Source: RBG-13-68-16 sp050018455 (GTDB lineage Bacteria > Acidobacteriota > Thermoanaerobaculia > Thermoanaerobaculales > Thermoanaerobaculaceae). Taken from it: 64,000 bases of DNA. The notes under the pieces are model-generated. The model was not told where the DNA came from. It ran no database searches and worked only from the letters and a program-made list of their open reading frames with translations. Made by a program: the position numbers and the translations under genes. Shown here in pieces: positions 29,864 through 37,095 of this stretch (position 1 is its first letter; each line of letters starts with the position of its first letter). The DNA lies in contig JBEKAA010000004.1 of NCBI GenBank assembly GCA_050018455.1, forward strand, positions 1 to 64,000, read 5' to 3'.

Positions 29864-30825
29864 TCGTGGTTTGCCGGCATCCCCTCCGGGCGCGACTCAG
29901 TGAGCTCGTACGCGGTGAATCGGCGCTCGGCCTCGCCGGGCCCGAACAGCAGTCCGACTGCCTGGCCGGTGGCGGCGCACAGCTGTACTGCGTACACCAG
30001 CGCTGCGTTGCGCAGGAAGAAGGCTAAGAGAGCGCGCTGCTGACGCGCCAGGAGACGGGAGAAGTGCGCCATGAAGTACAGGGGGATCACCGGCGTCAGC
30101 GCGACGTAAGCGAGGCGACGGACGACGGGCCACCGCAGGTAATGTGCGCGAGTGTGCCCGTAGCAGCGGTTGAAGAGGAAGTACCCGCGCGCGATGGCCG
30201 CAAATGTGGTCTCGTTGAGGTGGTCGATCTTCGCCGTGGGCTCAGAGGCGAACCGGAACCCATCGGTGCGCAACTTCGCCAGGAGCACCATGTCGGTCCC
30301 AAGCAGCACGTCGAGGTCCCAGTCATACCGCAGGAGGACCTCGAGCCTGTAGGAGGAGTTGTGCCCCGCCACGAGGTCGGCCTCGCCCCGTGCCAGCGGG
30401 GCATAGAACAGGCCGTAGCTGAGGAGCCCGATGATGTCGCTCCGGCCGACGCCGGGGTTGCCGTTGTGCATCTCCCCGCCAACCGCGGCCCACGGCTCAC
30501 GGTGGGCCTCGATCACCGCCTGGGCCCATCCCGGCCGCACTCTGCAGTGCTCCTCCAGGAACGCCACGACAGGCGCCCGGGCCAGGCGCACCGCTGCTGC
30601 GCGGGCGCAGCCGAAAGCGGTATCCGGAGACAGTTTGACCTGACGGACGGCGCCGTGGTCACTGCCGGTTACGGGCAGCGGATCGCCCGGGGCGCAGTCG
30701 ACGAGCAGCACCTCGATACGACTCACGGCGTCTTGGGCAAGGACCGAGTGCAGACAAGCGGCGGCGCGCCGCCGCAGCGGGCCGACCACGACGATCACCG
30801 AGAGCAGAGGCGGCTCGCCGCTCAT
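29860..30825 (-). CDS. GT2-like glycosyltransferase
   Basis: This 321-residue protein starts LLSVIVVVGPLRRRAAACLHSVL and contains RAAAVRLARAPVVAFLEEHCRVRPGW, where EEHCRV stands in place of the usual DDD/DxD site. GTDMVLLAKLRTDGFRFASEPTAKIDH follows, then a C-terminal hydrophobic region (about 240-260 and 275-300). The weak metal motif makes it a divergent GT2 member. GGAGG stands 4 nt before the ATG, and it follows the aldolase gene after 16 bp. The pair of transferases is probably cotranscribed with the aldolase. Confidence 0.75.
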   Translation of the reverse strand: MSGEPPLLSVIVVVGPLRRRAAACLHSVLAQDAVSRIEVLLVDCAPGDPLPVTGSDHGAVRQVKLSPDTAFGCARAAAVRLARAPVVAFLEEHCRVRPGWAQAVIEAHREPWAAVGGEMHNGNPGVGRSDIIGLLSYGLFYAPLARGEADLVAGHNSSYRLEVLLRYDWDLDVLLGTDMVLLAKLRTDGFRFASEPTAKIDHLNETTFAAIARGYFLFNRCYGHTRAHYLRWPVVRRLAYVALTPVIPLYFMAHFSRLLARQQRALLAFFLRNAALVYAVQLCAATGQAVGLLFGPGEAERRFTAYELTESRPEGMPANHE

Positions 30826-30841
30826 CGCACCTCCGCCACTC

Positions 30842-31894
30842 TCAGGCGATCGTGACGTCCTTGCAGAGGTAGACGTCCTGGATCGCGTGGAGCAGTTCGA
30901 CGCCCTGCGCCGTCGGCTTCTGGAACGCCTTGCGACCCGAGATCATCCCGGAGCCTCCCGCCCGTTTGTTGACGACTGCCGTGAGCATGGCCTGCGCGAG
31001 GTCGTTCTTGCCGGAGGCGCCGCCGGAATTGATCAGCGGCGAGCGACCCATGAAGCAGTTTGCCACCTGCCACCGCGTCCACTCGATGGGATTGTCGCCG
31101 GCGCAGAGCTTGTCGTACACGAGCGGGTTGGTGTGGCCGAACTTGATCGCCCCATACCCGTTGTTGGACTCGGGTGCCTTCTGCTTGATGATGTCGGCCT
31201 CGATCGTGACGCCGATGTGGTTGGCCTGCCCGGTGAGATCCGCGGCCACGCTGTAGTCCACGTCGTCCTTCTTGAACGCGGAGTTGCGCAGGTAGCACCA
31301 CAGCACGGTGAACATGCCGAGCTCGTGGGCGTGCGCGAACGCCTCGGAGACCTCCTGGATCTGGCGCCGCGATTCGCCCGACCCGAAGTAGACGGTGGCG
31401 CCGACGCCGGCGGCGCCCATGTCGAACGCCTGGTCGACGTTCGCGTACAGCGTCTGGTCGTAGGTGAGCGGATAGGTGAGCGTCTCGTTGTGGTTGATCT
31501 TGAGGATGAACGGAATCCTGTGCGCATAGGAGCGCGCGACGGAACCGAGGGCGCCGAGCGTGGACGCCACGGCGTTGCAACCGCCCTCCATCGCGAGCTT
31601 CACGATGTTCTCGGGGTCGAAGTAGGCCGGGTTGGGCGCGAACGAGGCGGCGCCGGAGTGCTCGATGCCCTGGTCCACCGGGAGGATCGAAAGGTATCCG
31701 GTGCCGGCCAGTCGCCCCGACTTGAACATCGAAGCGAGGCTCCTCAGGACGTTGATCGGACGATCGGTCGAAACGACCACGCGGTCCACGAAGTCCGGTC
31801 CGGGCAAGTGCAGCATCGCCTTCGGGATCCCCTGGCAGGAGTAGTCGAGCAAAGACGCCTTGTCGCCGAGTTGTTTCCGGATCTGGTCGATCAT
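30842..31894 (-). CDS. fbaB: Class I fructose-bisphosphate aldolase (FbaB/DhnA family)
   Basis: This 350-residue protein matches the length of FbaB and the DhnA-type class I aldolases, which use a lysine Schiff base rather than zinc. Recognisable parts are GTGYLSILPVDQGIEHSGAASF, GGCNAVASTLGALG, PFILKINHNETLTYP, AAGVGATVYFGSGESRRQI and NSGGASGKNDLAQAMLTAVVNKRAGGSGMI. It interconverts fructose-1,6-bisphosphate and triose phosphates. The ATG at 31894 has GGAGG 8 nt upstream. Its -10 box lies at the edge of a repeat remnant. Confidence 0.92.
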   Translation of the reverse strand: MIDQIRKQLGDKASLLDYSCQGIPKAMLHLPGPDFVDRVVVSTDRPINVLRSLASMFKSGRLAGTGYLSILPVDQGIEHSGAASFAPNPAYFDPENIVKLAMEGGCNAVASTLGALGSVARSYAHRIPFILKINHNETLTYPLTYDQTLYANVDQAFDMGAAGVGATVYFGSGESRRQIQEVSEAFAHAHELGMFTVLWCYLRNSAFKKDDVDYSVAADLTGQANHIGVTIEADIIKQKAPESNNGYGAIKFGHTNPLVYDKLCAGDNPIEWTRWQVANCFMGRSPLINSGGASGKNDLAQAMLTAVVNKRAGGSGMISGRKAFQKPTAQGVELLHAIQDVYLCKDVTIA

Positions 31895-31916
31895 GTTCGT
31901 GTCCTCCAGCGCCGGC

Positions 31917-31922
31917 ATTTTA
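31917..31922 (-). promoter_or_regulatory. -10 box of fbaB
   Basis: TAAAAT (31922-31917), preceded by GGC, predicts a start near 31910 and a 16-nt leader with the ribosome binding site. Its first two bases belong to the repeat end at 31921-31958. Confidence 0.45.
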
Positions 31923-31958
31923 GCCTGGAATGTTCGTGGGGGTTCGTCGCGAGAACGC
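31921..31958. repeat. Solitary end of the palindromic repeat family
   Basis: The sequence beginning TAGCCTGGAATGTTCGTG and continuing through TTCGTCGCGAGAACGC matches the inner and outer parts of the right arm of the 18666-18845 repeat (read in reverse complement) with two mismatches and one extra G over 38 bp. No second arm is present nearby. Confidence 0.7.
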
Positions 31959-31979
31959 AAAGGTCGAGTTCCCGTCGGG

Positions 31980-32717
31980 TCACGCGCCGGGCGGGAGCGG
32001 AACGCCCAGAGCCGCGAGAGCCGACGCGAGATCGGCGGGGACCGATGCCGTGAGGATCAGCTCGGGTCCGGCGTCTGTCTCCGGCAAGTGCAAGCGCCAG
32101 GCGTGCAGAAGCGTATGGCCGGGATCCAGGAGGATCCTCAGCGCGGGATCGCGGACGCCGCGGTGCCGCGGCCCGCCGTAGAGGTCGTCCCCCACGATGG
32201 GATGCCCTGCATGCGCGAGGTGCATGCGGAGCTGGTGGGTTCGGCCCGTCGCGGGCGCGAGCCTGACCAGGGAAACATAGGGGGCCCGGCGCTCCACGGA
32301 GTAGTCGGTGACCGCCGCCCGCCCGTCGACGCTGACCGCCATGCGCCGGCGATCACGACGGTCGGGGCCGAGCGGCCACGCCCATCGTCCTTCCGGAGGA
32401 CGCGGGTGGCCCCACGCGAGCGCGAGGTAGGTCTTCTGCGCGCGGCGCTCCGAGAAGACGCGGACGAGCTCCCGGTGGGCGTCCTGATCGCGCGCCAGCA
32501 CCACCACGCCGGACGTTCCGACGTCGAGCCGGTGCACGAGGAGGAGCGCATCGGGCGCGAGCCCATGCTCGCTGCGGACGGCTGCCGGCAGCGCCGCGAG
32601 CAGGCGCGCGACCGCTGCGCCCGGCTCCCTGCGGCGCGTTGCCAGGCTGACCCCGGCGGGCTTGTCGATCGCCACGATCCGGTCGCCGGAGAAGAGCAGG
32701 GTCGCGCCCGGGGACAC
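31980..32717 (-). CDS. RluA-family pseudouridine synthase
   Basis: This 245-residue protein isomerises uridine in rRNA or tRNA. It has the family start IVAIDKPAGVSLA and the catalytic motif VHRLDVGTSGVVVLARD with nucleophile D65. ATGRTHQLRMHLAHAGHPIVGDDLYGG follows. No S4 domain precedes it, so it belongs to the short RluA/RluF-like group; the modified base cannot be told. The GTG start has no ribosome binding site; CATTCT stands 6 nt upstream, a weak version of the leaderless pattern. The kamA promoter region begins on the other side, transcribed away from it. Confidence 0.88.
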   Translation of the reverse strand: MSPGATLLFSGDRIVAIDKPAGVSLATRRREPGAAVARLLAALPAAVRSEHGLAPDALLLVHRLDVGTSGVVVLARDQDAHRELVRVFSERRAQKTYLALAWGHPRPPEGRWAWPLGPDRRDRRRMAVSVDGRAAVTDYSVERRAPYVSLVRLAPATGRTHQLRMHLAHAGHPIVGDDLYGGPRHRGVRDPALRILLDPGHTLLHAWRLHLPETDAGPELILTASVPADLASALAALGVPLPPGA

Positions 32718-32793
32718 CCGTTAAGAATGCCATGGCTCTTGCGACGGGAGAAATGCGGACGCAGGGGCACGGGCGCGCCGAACGCGCACCCCC

Positions 32794-32821
32794 TTGACAA
32801 CATGAATTTGTGCCTTATCTT
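32794..32821 (+). promoter_or_regulatory. Sigma70-type promoter of the kamA operon leader
   Basis: TTGACA (32794-32799) and TATCTT (32816-32821) are separated by 16 bp in a local AT-rich island. The start near 32828 leaves about 350 nt of leader before kamA. Confidence 0.6.
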
Positions 32822-32823
32822 TT

Positions 32824-32940
32824 AGACGAGTATGGATACGGTCGTCTCGCCTGACCAGCCTCCAAGTAGTACCAACCGCGCGAAGCGTTTTTCCGCGGCC
32901 GCAGGGAGAATATCCCCAAAAGCGGCCGCGGTTGCTTTTC
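32824..32940 (+). promoter_or_regulatory. Putative attenuator (or short terminated RNA) in the kamA leader
   Basis: A 5' stem can form between AGACGA (32824-32829) and TCGTCT (32842-32847). Further on, CCGCGGCCGC (32893-32902) and GCGGCCGCGG (32922-32931) form a perfect 10-bp stem, with an inner GGGA/TCCC pair in its loop, followed by TTGCTTTTC. That is an intrinsic terminator on the plus strand with no gene upstream of it on that strand. CCGCG at 32876-32880 could instead pair with CGCGG at 32894-32898 and block the terminator. The layout suggests attenuation; a stand-alone RNA of about 110 nt is the alternative. I do not recognise a known riboswitch class. Confidence 0.5.
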
Positions 32941-33179
32941 CCACCACGACCACGCACGCCACGGTAGCGACGGGTCCACTCCCGGGTCCGCGGCGGAGCT
33001 CTGGCGGGACTCGAGCCTAAGGGAACGAGAGCCATGCTCCCGTGCCCCTCGAGGGCCTTTCCGCCGGGCCGGCACCGGATAGCCCATAGAACAGAAGAGC
33101 AGAGAGAGTCCGAGTCCCTTTCCGCCCAGATCCTGACCAGTAAAGAGTGCGACACCTCCCGTTTCGGAGGTAGGAGATC
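32941..33179 (+). other. Rest of the long kamA leader
   Basis: About 240 nt between the hairpin and kamA contain no convincing coding frame. Just before the start codon, CCTCC (33157-33161) and GGAGG (33167-33171) can pair as ACCTCCCGTTTCGGAGGT, a hairpin that would hide one purine block, while GTAGGAG next to the ATG remains available. Confidence 0.4.
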
Positions 33180-34343
33180 ATGAGAGAGAACACCGTTCCT
33201 GCGGACCCCCTGATAGCCAGCGCGCGGCGTGAAGAGATTTGCCGGATCTTCGGCGAGTCCTACGACCCCGCGCGCTGGAACGACTGGCGGTGGCAGATGC
33301 GCCACCGCTTCATCAAGCCTGAGCAGTTCGAGAAACTGCTCAACCTGACCCCCGCCGAGAGGCGGGGCCTCGCGATGAGCCAGGAGAAGTTCGCGGTGGC
33401 CGTCACGCCGCACTTCGCCGAACTCATGGACCCCGGCGATCCCAGCTGCCCGATCCGCCTCCAGGTGGTCCCTCGCGAGGAGGAGCTTCTGGTCGGTCCG
33501 GGTGACATGACCGACCCGTGCGGCGAAGATCACGATTCGCCGGTGCCGGGTCTCGTCCACCGCTACCCCGACCGTGTCCTGCTTCTGGCGCTCGACACCT
33601 GCGCCTCGTACTGCCGGTACTGCACGCGCTCCCGTCTGGTCAGCCAGGGCGAGCTCGACCCGCTGGCCCGGCGCCTCAACGCGGTCATCGCGTATCTCGA
33701 GGAGCACACCGAGGTCCGCGACGTGCTGCTGTCGGGAGGTGACCCGCTCCTGATGTCCGAGGACCGCCTCGACGAGGTCCTTGGCCGGATCCGCGCGGTG
33801 CCGCACATCGAGTTCGTTCGCATCGGATCGCGCGTGCCCTCGTTCATGCCGCAGCGCATCACGCCCGAGTTGGTCGCGGTGCTGCGCAAGCATCGCGTGT
33901 GGCTCTCGCTGCACTTTTGCCACGCGCGCGAGATCACGCCGGAGGTGGCGGCCGCGTGCGACATGCTGGCCGACGGCGGCATCCCGCTCGGGTCGCAGAC
34001 CGTGCTGCTGAAGGGCATCAACGACGACGTGCAGACCCTGAAAGACCTCTTTCACGCGCTGCTCAAGATCCGCGTCCGGCCGTACTACCTGTACCAGTGC
34101 GACCCCGTGGTCGGAACCGGTCACCTTCGCACCAGCGTGCACAAGGGGGTCGAGCTCATCTCCGGGCTGCGCGGCCACACCACCGGGTATGCGGTCCCGA
34201 CGTACGTGATCGACGCGCCCGGAGGCGGCGGCAAGGTGCCGATCCAGACGGAGACCATCCTGTCGTACGAGAACGGACAGGTGGCGCTGCGCAACTGGGA
34301 GGGGTTCACCTACTCCTACGTGGATCCGGCGGAGCACCCCTAG
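33180..34343 (+). CDS. kamA: KamA-type lysine 2,3-aminomutase (radical SAM)
   Basis: Lysine 2,3-aminomutase converts L-lysine to L-beta-lysine using a 4Fe-4S cluster, S-adenosylmethionine and pyridoxal phosphate. The 387-residue protein has the radical SAM motif C141-x3-C145-x2-C148 (CASYCRYCTR), LLSGGDPLL, the PLP lysine K352 in DAPGGGGKVP, and YYLYQCDPVVGTGHLRT. The two aspartates that in the clostridial enzyme hold the substrate's side-chain amino group (D293 and D330 there) are present as D308 and D345, which supports lysine over glutamate as substrate. GTAGGAG lies just before the ATG. It heads a four-gene cluster, with the next gene starting 4 nt after its stop. Confidence 0.9.
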   Translation: MRENTVPADPLIASARREEICRIFGESYDPARWNDWRWQMRHRFIKPEQFEKLLNLTPAERRGLAMSQEKFAVAVTPHFAELMDPGDPSCPIRLQVVPREEELLVGPGDMTDPCGEDHDSPVPGLVHRYPDRVLLLALDTCASYCRYCTRSRLVSQGELDPLARRLNAVIAYLEEHTEVRDVLLSGGDPLLMSEDRLDEVLGRIRAVPHIEFVRIGSRVPSFMPQRITPELVAVLRKHRVWLSLHFCHAREITPEVAAACDMLADGGIPLGSQTVLLKGINDDVQTLKDLFHALLKIRVRPYYLYQCDPVVGTGHLRTSVHKGVELISGLRGHTTGYAVPTYVIDAPGGGGKVPIQTETILSYENGQVALRNWEGFTYSYVDPAEHP

Positions 34344-34347
34344 AAGC

Positions 34348-35334
34348 ATGGGGCTCTCGATCGGGCTCTGTTACGACCTTAAGGACGACTATCTCAGGGA
34401 CGGGTTCGCTCCGGAGGACGTGCTCGAGTTCGACAGCGAGGAGACCGTCGCGGGGCTCGAGGCTGCGATGGCCGCGCTCGGGCATTCGACGGAGCGCGTC
34501 GGGCGCGGGCGCGAACTCGCCCGCCGCTTCGTCGAAGGCGAGCGGTGGGACCTCGTGTTCAACATCTGCGAGGGAGTGTGGGGGCGCTCGCGCGAGGCCC
34601 AGGTCCCCGCGCTGTGCGAGCTTTTCGACCAGCCGTACACCTTCGCCGACCCCCTGACCTGCGCCGTCACGCTCGACAAGGCGATCGCCAAGAGGATCGT
34701 GCGCGACCACGGGTTGGCGACCGCCCCGTTCTCCATCGTGAGCTCGCCGGAGGAGGCGGAATCCGTCCGGCTCCCCGTGCCGCTCTTCCTCAAGCCGGTC
34801 GCGGAAGGCAGCTCCAAGGGAGTCACCGGCCGGTCGCTGGTGCGTGAGCGCCGGGACCTAGACTCCGCGTGCAGGACGCTGCTCGAGCAGTTCAAACAGC
34901 CGGTGCTCGTGGAGGCGTTCCTCCCCGGACGCGAGGTGACGGTCGGGATCGTCGGGCACGGCGCCACCGCAAGGGTCGTCGGCGTCATGGAGGTCTCGTT
35001 CACCGACCGGGCGGAGACGCTCGCCTACACCGCCCTCAACAAGGAGGAGTACCAGGACCGGGTAACGTACCATCTGGTGAGCGGCGAACCGCTCGCGGAG
35101 CAGGCGCGCGACGCCGCGCTCGCCGTCTTCCGCGCTCTCGGATGCCGCGACGCCGCGCGGGTGGACCTCCGGTGCGACGCGGCGGACCGTCTGAACTTCC
35201 TCGAGGTGAACCCCCTGCCCGGGATCAACCACGTGCGCTCGGACCTTCCGATCATGGTGCGCCTAGACGGGACCTCGTACCAGGAGCTGATCGGCGCCAT
35301 CATCGACTCCGCGCGTTCGAGGTACGGCCTGTGA
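34348..35334 (+). CDS. Ddl-like ATP-grasp ligase (first of pair)
   Basis: This 328-residue protein belongs to the D-Ala-D-Ala-ligase-like ATP-grasp group. The N-terminal domain has DLVFNICEGVWGRSREAQVPALCE, the central part PLFLKPVAEGSSKGVTGRSLV with the ATP-grasp lysine and loop, and LVEAFLPGREVTVGIVG. It ends with the metal-binding RLNFLEVNPLPGINHVRSDLP. ATP-grasp enzymes form an acyl phosphate and join it to an amine. Placement directly after kamA and overlap (GTGA) with a second ligase argue against a cell-wall role and for a peptide made with beta-lysine (inference). Confidence 0.85.
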   Translation: MGLSIGLCYDLKDDYLRDGFAPEDVLEFDSEETVAGLEAAMAALGHSTERVGRGRELARRFVEGERWDLVFNICEGVWGRSREAQVPALCELFDQPYTFADPLTCAVTLDKAIAKRIVRDHGLATAPFSIVSSPEEAESVRLPVPLFLKPVAEGSSKGVTGRSLVRERRDLDSACRTLLEQFKQPVLVEAFLPGREVTVGIVGHGATARVVGVMEVSFTDRAETLAYTALNKEEYQDRVTYHLVSGEPLAEQARDAALAVFRALGCRDAARVDLRCDAADRLNFLEVNPLPGINHVRSDLPIMVRLDGTSYQELIGAIIDSARSRYGL

Positions 35335-36317
35335 GCATCGCCAGCGCCGTCATCGCCCACACCGCGGTGGACCCCGAGGCCGATCCTTCGACCGCCGACG
35401 TCCTCGACCAGGTTCGACTGTTCGAGCAGGGACTGACCGCGCTGGACGTCCGGCACACCACCATTGCCGTCCGCGAAGGCCGAGTGTGGGAGCACGCCGC
35501 GGCGCTCGCCGGCACGGTCGTGTGCAACCTCCTCGAGGCGCCTCCCGGGCGTCCACAGCTCCATGCCGCGGCTACCGCGGCGCTCGAGGTCCTCGGGGTG
35601 CCTTTCACCGGCTCCTCGGCGGGCGCGCTGTGGCTCACGACCGACAAGCTCGCGACGCGGGCCGTGCTCTCGGCCGAGGGGCTGCCCGTCGCGGCCGGCG
35701 GGCGCCTGGACCCGGAGCGCCCCCGGCTGCTGGACCGCGTCCCGCCGCCCTGGATCCTCAAGCCCGCGTGGGAAGACGCCTCGGTCGGCCTGGAGGGCAA
35801 TCCGGTGTGCTCCGGTGCGGCCGAGGCGGTGGCACGCGGGCGATCTCTCGCGGTTCGGTTCCCCGGTCAGCCGGTCCTGCTCGAGCACTTCCTCCCCGGC
35901 CGGGAGTTCAACGTCTCGCTGCTGGCCTCGCTGCAAGGGCCCGCAGCGTTGCCGGTGGCGGAGATCGCGTTCGTGGACTTTCCGCCCGGAGTGCCTGCGC
36001 TCGTCGGCTACGAGGCGAAGTGGGCGAGCGGATCGTTCGAGGAGACGCACACGGTTCGGCGGTTCCCCGGCGCGGACGATGGGCCGCTCCTCGCGCGGGT
36101 TCGGGAGCTGGCACTGGCGTGCTGGAACCTCTGCGGCCTCGCGGGGTACGCACGGGTGGATTTCCGGCTCGACGAGACAGGAGCGCCCGTGATCCTCGAG
36201 GTCAACACCAACCCGTGCCTCTCCGCCGACGCAGGGTTCATGGCAGCCGCGACGCACGGCGGACTCTCGGCCGCCGACGTGGTTGAGCGGATCCTGGCGG
36301 CGGCCACGGGTTGCTGA
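35331..36317 (+). CDS. Ddl-like ATP-grasp ligase (second of pair)
   Basis: This 328-residue protein is a second, divergent ATP-grasp ligase. It begins at the GTG at 35331, which overlaps the previous stop, with GAGG 8 nt upstream. Motifs are TVVCNLLEAPPGRPQLHAAA (counterpart of the NLCEG region), WILKPAWEDASVGLEGN (ATP-binding lysine and loop), LLEHFLPGREFNVSLLA and the metal-binding end APVILEVNTNPCLSADAGFMAAA. It is too different from its neighbour to be a recent copy, so the two ligases probably act on different substrates, in sequence or as a heterodimer. Confidence 0.85.
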   Translation: MSIASAVIAHTAVDPEADPSTADVLDQVRLFEQGLTALDVRHTTIAVREGRVWEHAAALAGTVVCNLLEAPPGRPQLHAAATAALEVLGVPFTGSSAGALWLTTDKLATRAVLSAEGLPVAAGGRLDPERPRLLDRVPPPWILKPAWEDASVGLEGNPVCSGAAEAVARGRSLAVRFPGQPVLLEHFLPGREFNVSLLASLQGPAALPVAEIAFVDFPPGVPALVGYEAKWASGSFEETHTVRRFPGADDGPLLARVRELALACWNLCGLAGYARVDFRLDETGAPVILEVNTNPCLSADAGFMAAATHGGLSAADVVERILAAATGC

Positions 36318-36373
36318 GCTCTGCGCCACCAGTGGTACGCTTGTCGTGCAGCGAACGCCATGGTGGAGGACCC

Positions 36374-36859
36374 GTGAACATCCGCGCCGACTTGCGACCT
36401 GACGATCGTGCACCGCTGGAGACTCTCCTGCGTACCACCGGCTTCTTCAACCCCCAGGAGCTGGAAGTCGCGCTCGAGTTGGTTGACGACCGCCTCGAGC
36501 ACGGGGAGCGGAGCCACTACCGGTTCCTGGTTCTCGAAGACGGCAACGAGGTCGTCGGCTACGGGTGCTGGGGGCCGATTCCCGGCACAGTCGCCTCTGC
36601 GGATCTCTACTGGCTCGCCGTTCACCCGGAACGGCAGGGTAAGGGACTCGGCAGGGCGCTGTTGGACGCGGCGGAGACTTGGATCGCACGCGAGGGGCGC
36701 ACGCGCGTATACCTCGAGACCTCGACCAGGCCGCAGTACGTTCCGACGAGGGCTTTCTACCTCCGCTGCGGCTACGAGATCGCTGCCGAGCTACCGGACT
36801 TCTACGCTCCGGGCGACGGGAAGGCGATCTTCCTCAAGGTCCTGCCTCGCGTGCACTGA
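36374..36859 (+). CDS. GNAT-family N-acetyltransferase
   Basis: This 161-residue protein has the GNAT fold. It begins NIRADLRPDDRAPLETLLRT and has SADLYWLAVHPERQGKGLGRALLDAA, where RQGKGLG is the acetyl-CoA pyrophosphate loop, and ends with FYLRCGYEIAAELPDFYAPGDGKAIFLK. The GTG at 36374 is chosen because GGAGG stands 5 nt upstream. It is 56 bp after the second ATP-grasp gene and may acetylate the product of the cluster, as AblB does with beta-lysine, although AblB proteins are longer. A general amino-acid or protein acetyltransferase remains possible. Confidence 0.85.
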   Translation: MNIRADLRPDDRAPLETLLRTTGFFNPQELEVALELVDDRLEHGERSHYRFLVLEDGNEVVGYGCWGPIPGTVASADLYWLAVHPERQGKGLGRALLDAAETWIAREGRTRVYLETSTRPQYVPTRAFYLRCGYEIAAELPDFYAPGDGKAIFLKVLPRVH

Positions 36860-36972
36860 GGCTTTTTCTGCCCCTCGGGCGCGCGGCACCTCGGCGCCTG
36901 CTCGCCGACCTTCTCCGGCCAGCCGGTTTCGTGGTGCGCACGGTCGCGCACAAACTGTTCTAGACTTACACC

Positions 36973-37095
36973 ATGAGATCGATCGGTGAGGGCGGCGTGT
37001 GCGTGCGCACCGCCGGCGGTCGTTGGACACGCTGCGGTGCCGTCCGTGCCCCGAAGATGGCGGTTCGGCGCGGCGGAGAAGGAGCCGTCGCATGA
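36973..37095 (+). CDS. Possible 40-codon leaderless ORF before the DUF4388 gene
   Basis: An ATG preceded at exactly 6 nt by TAGACT (36961-36966) opens a 40-codon frame (MRSIGEGGVCVRTAGGRWTR...). It ends with TGA overlapping the ATG of the next gene (ATGA). The promoter-to-ATG spacing matches the other leaderless candidates here. It may be a real small protein, a regulatory upstream ORF, or simply the spoken part of a 5' leader. Composition is arginine- and glycine-rich and tells little. Confidence 0.3.
   Translation: MRSIGEGGVCVRTAGGRWTRCGAVRAPKMAVRRGGEGAVA

Noticed and set aside
32824..33179. Lysine riboswitch for the kamA leader
   Set aside because: The conserved L-box segments I know are not seen, and the element is shorter than that class. 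Only the terminator layout is supported.
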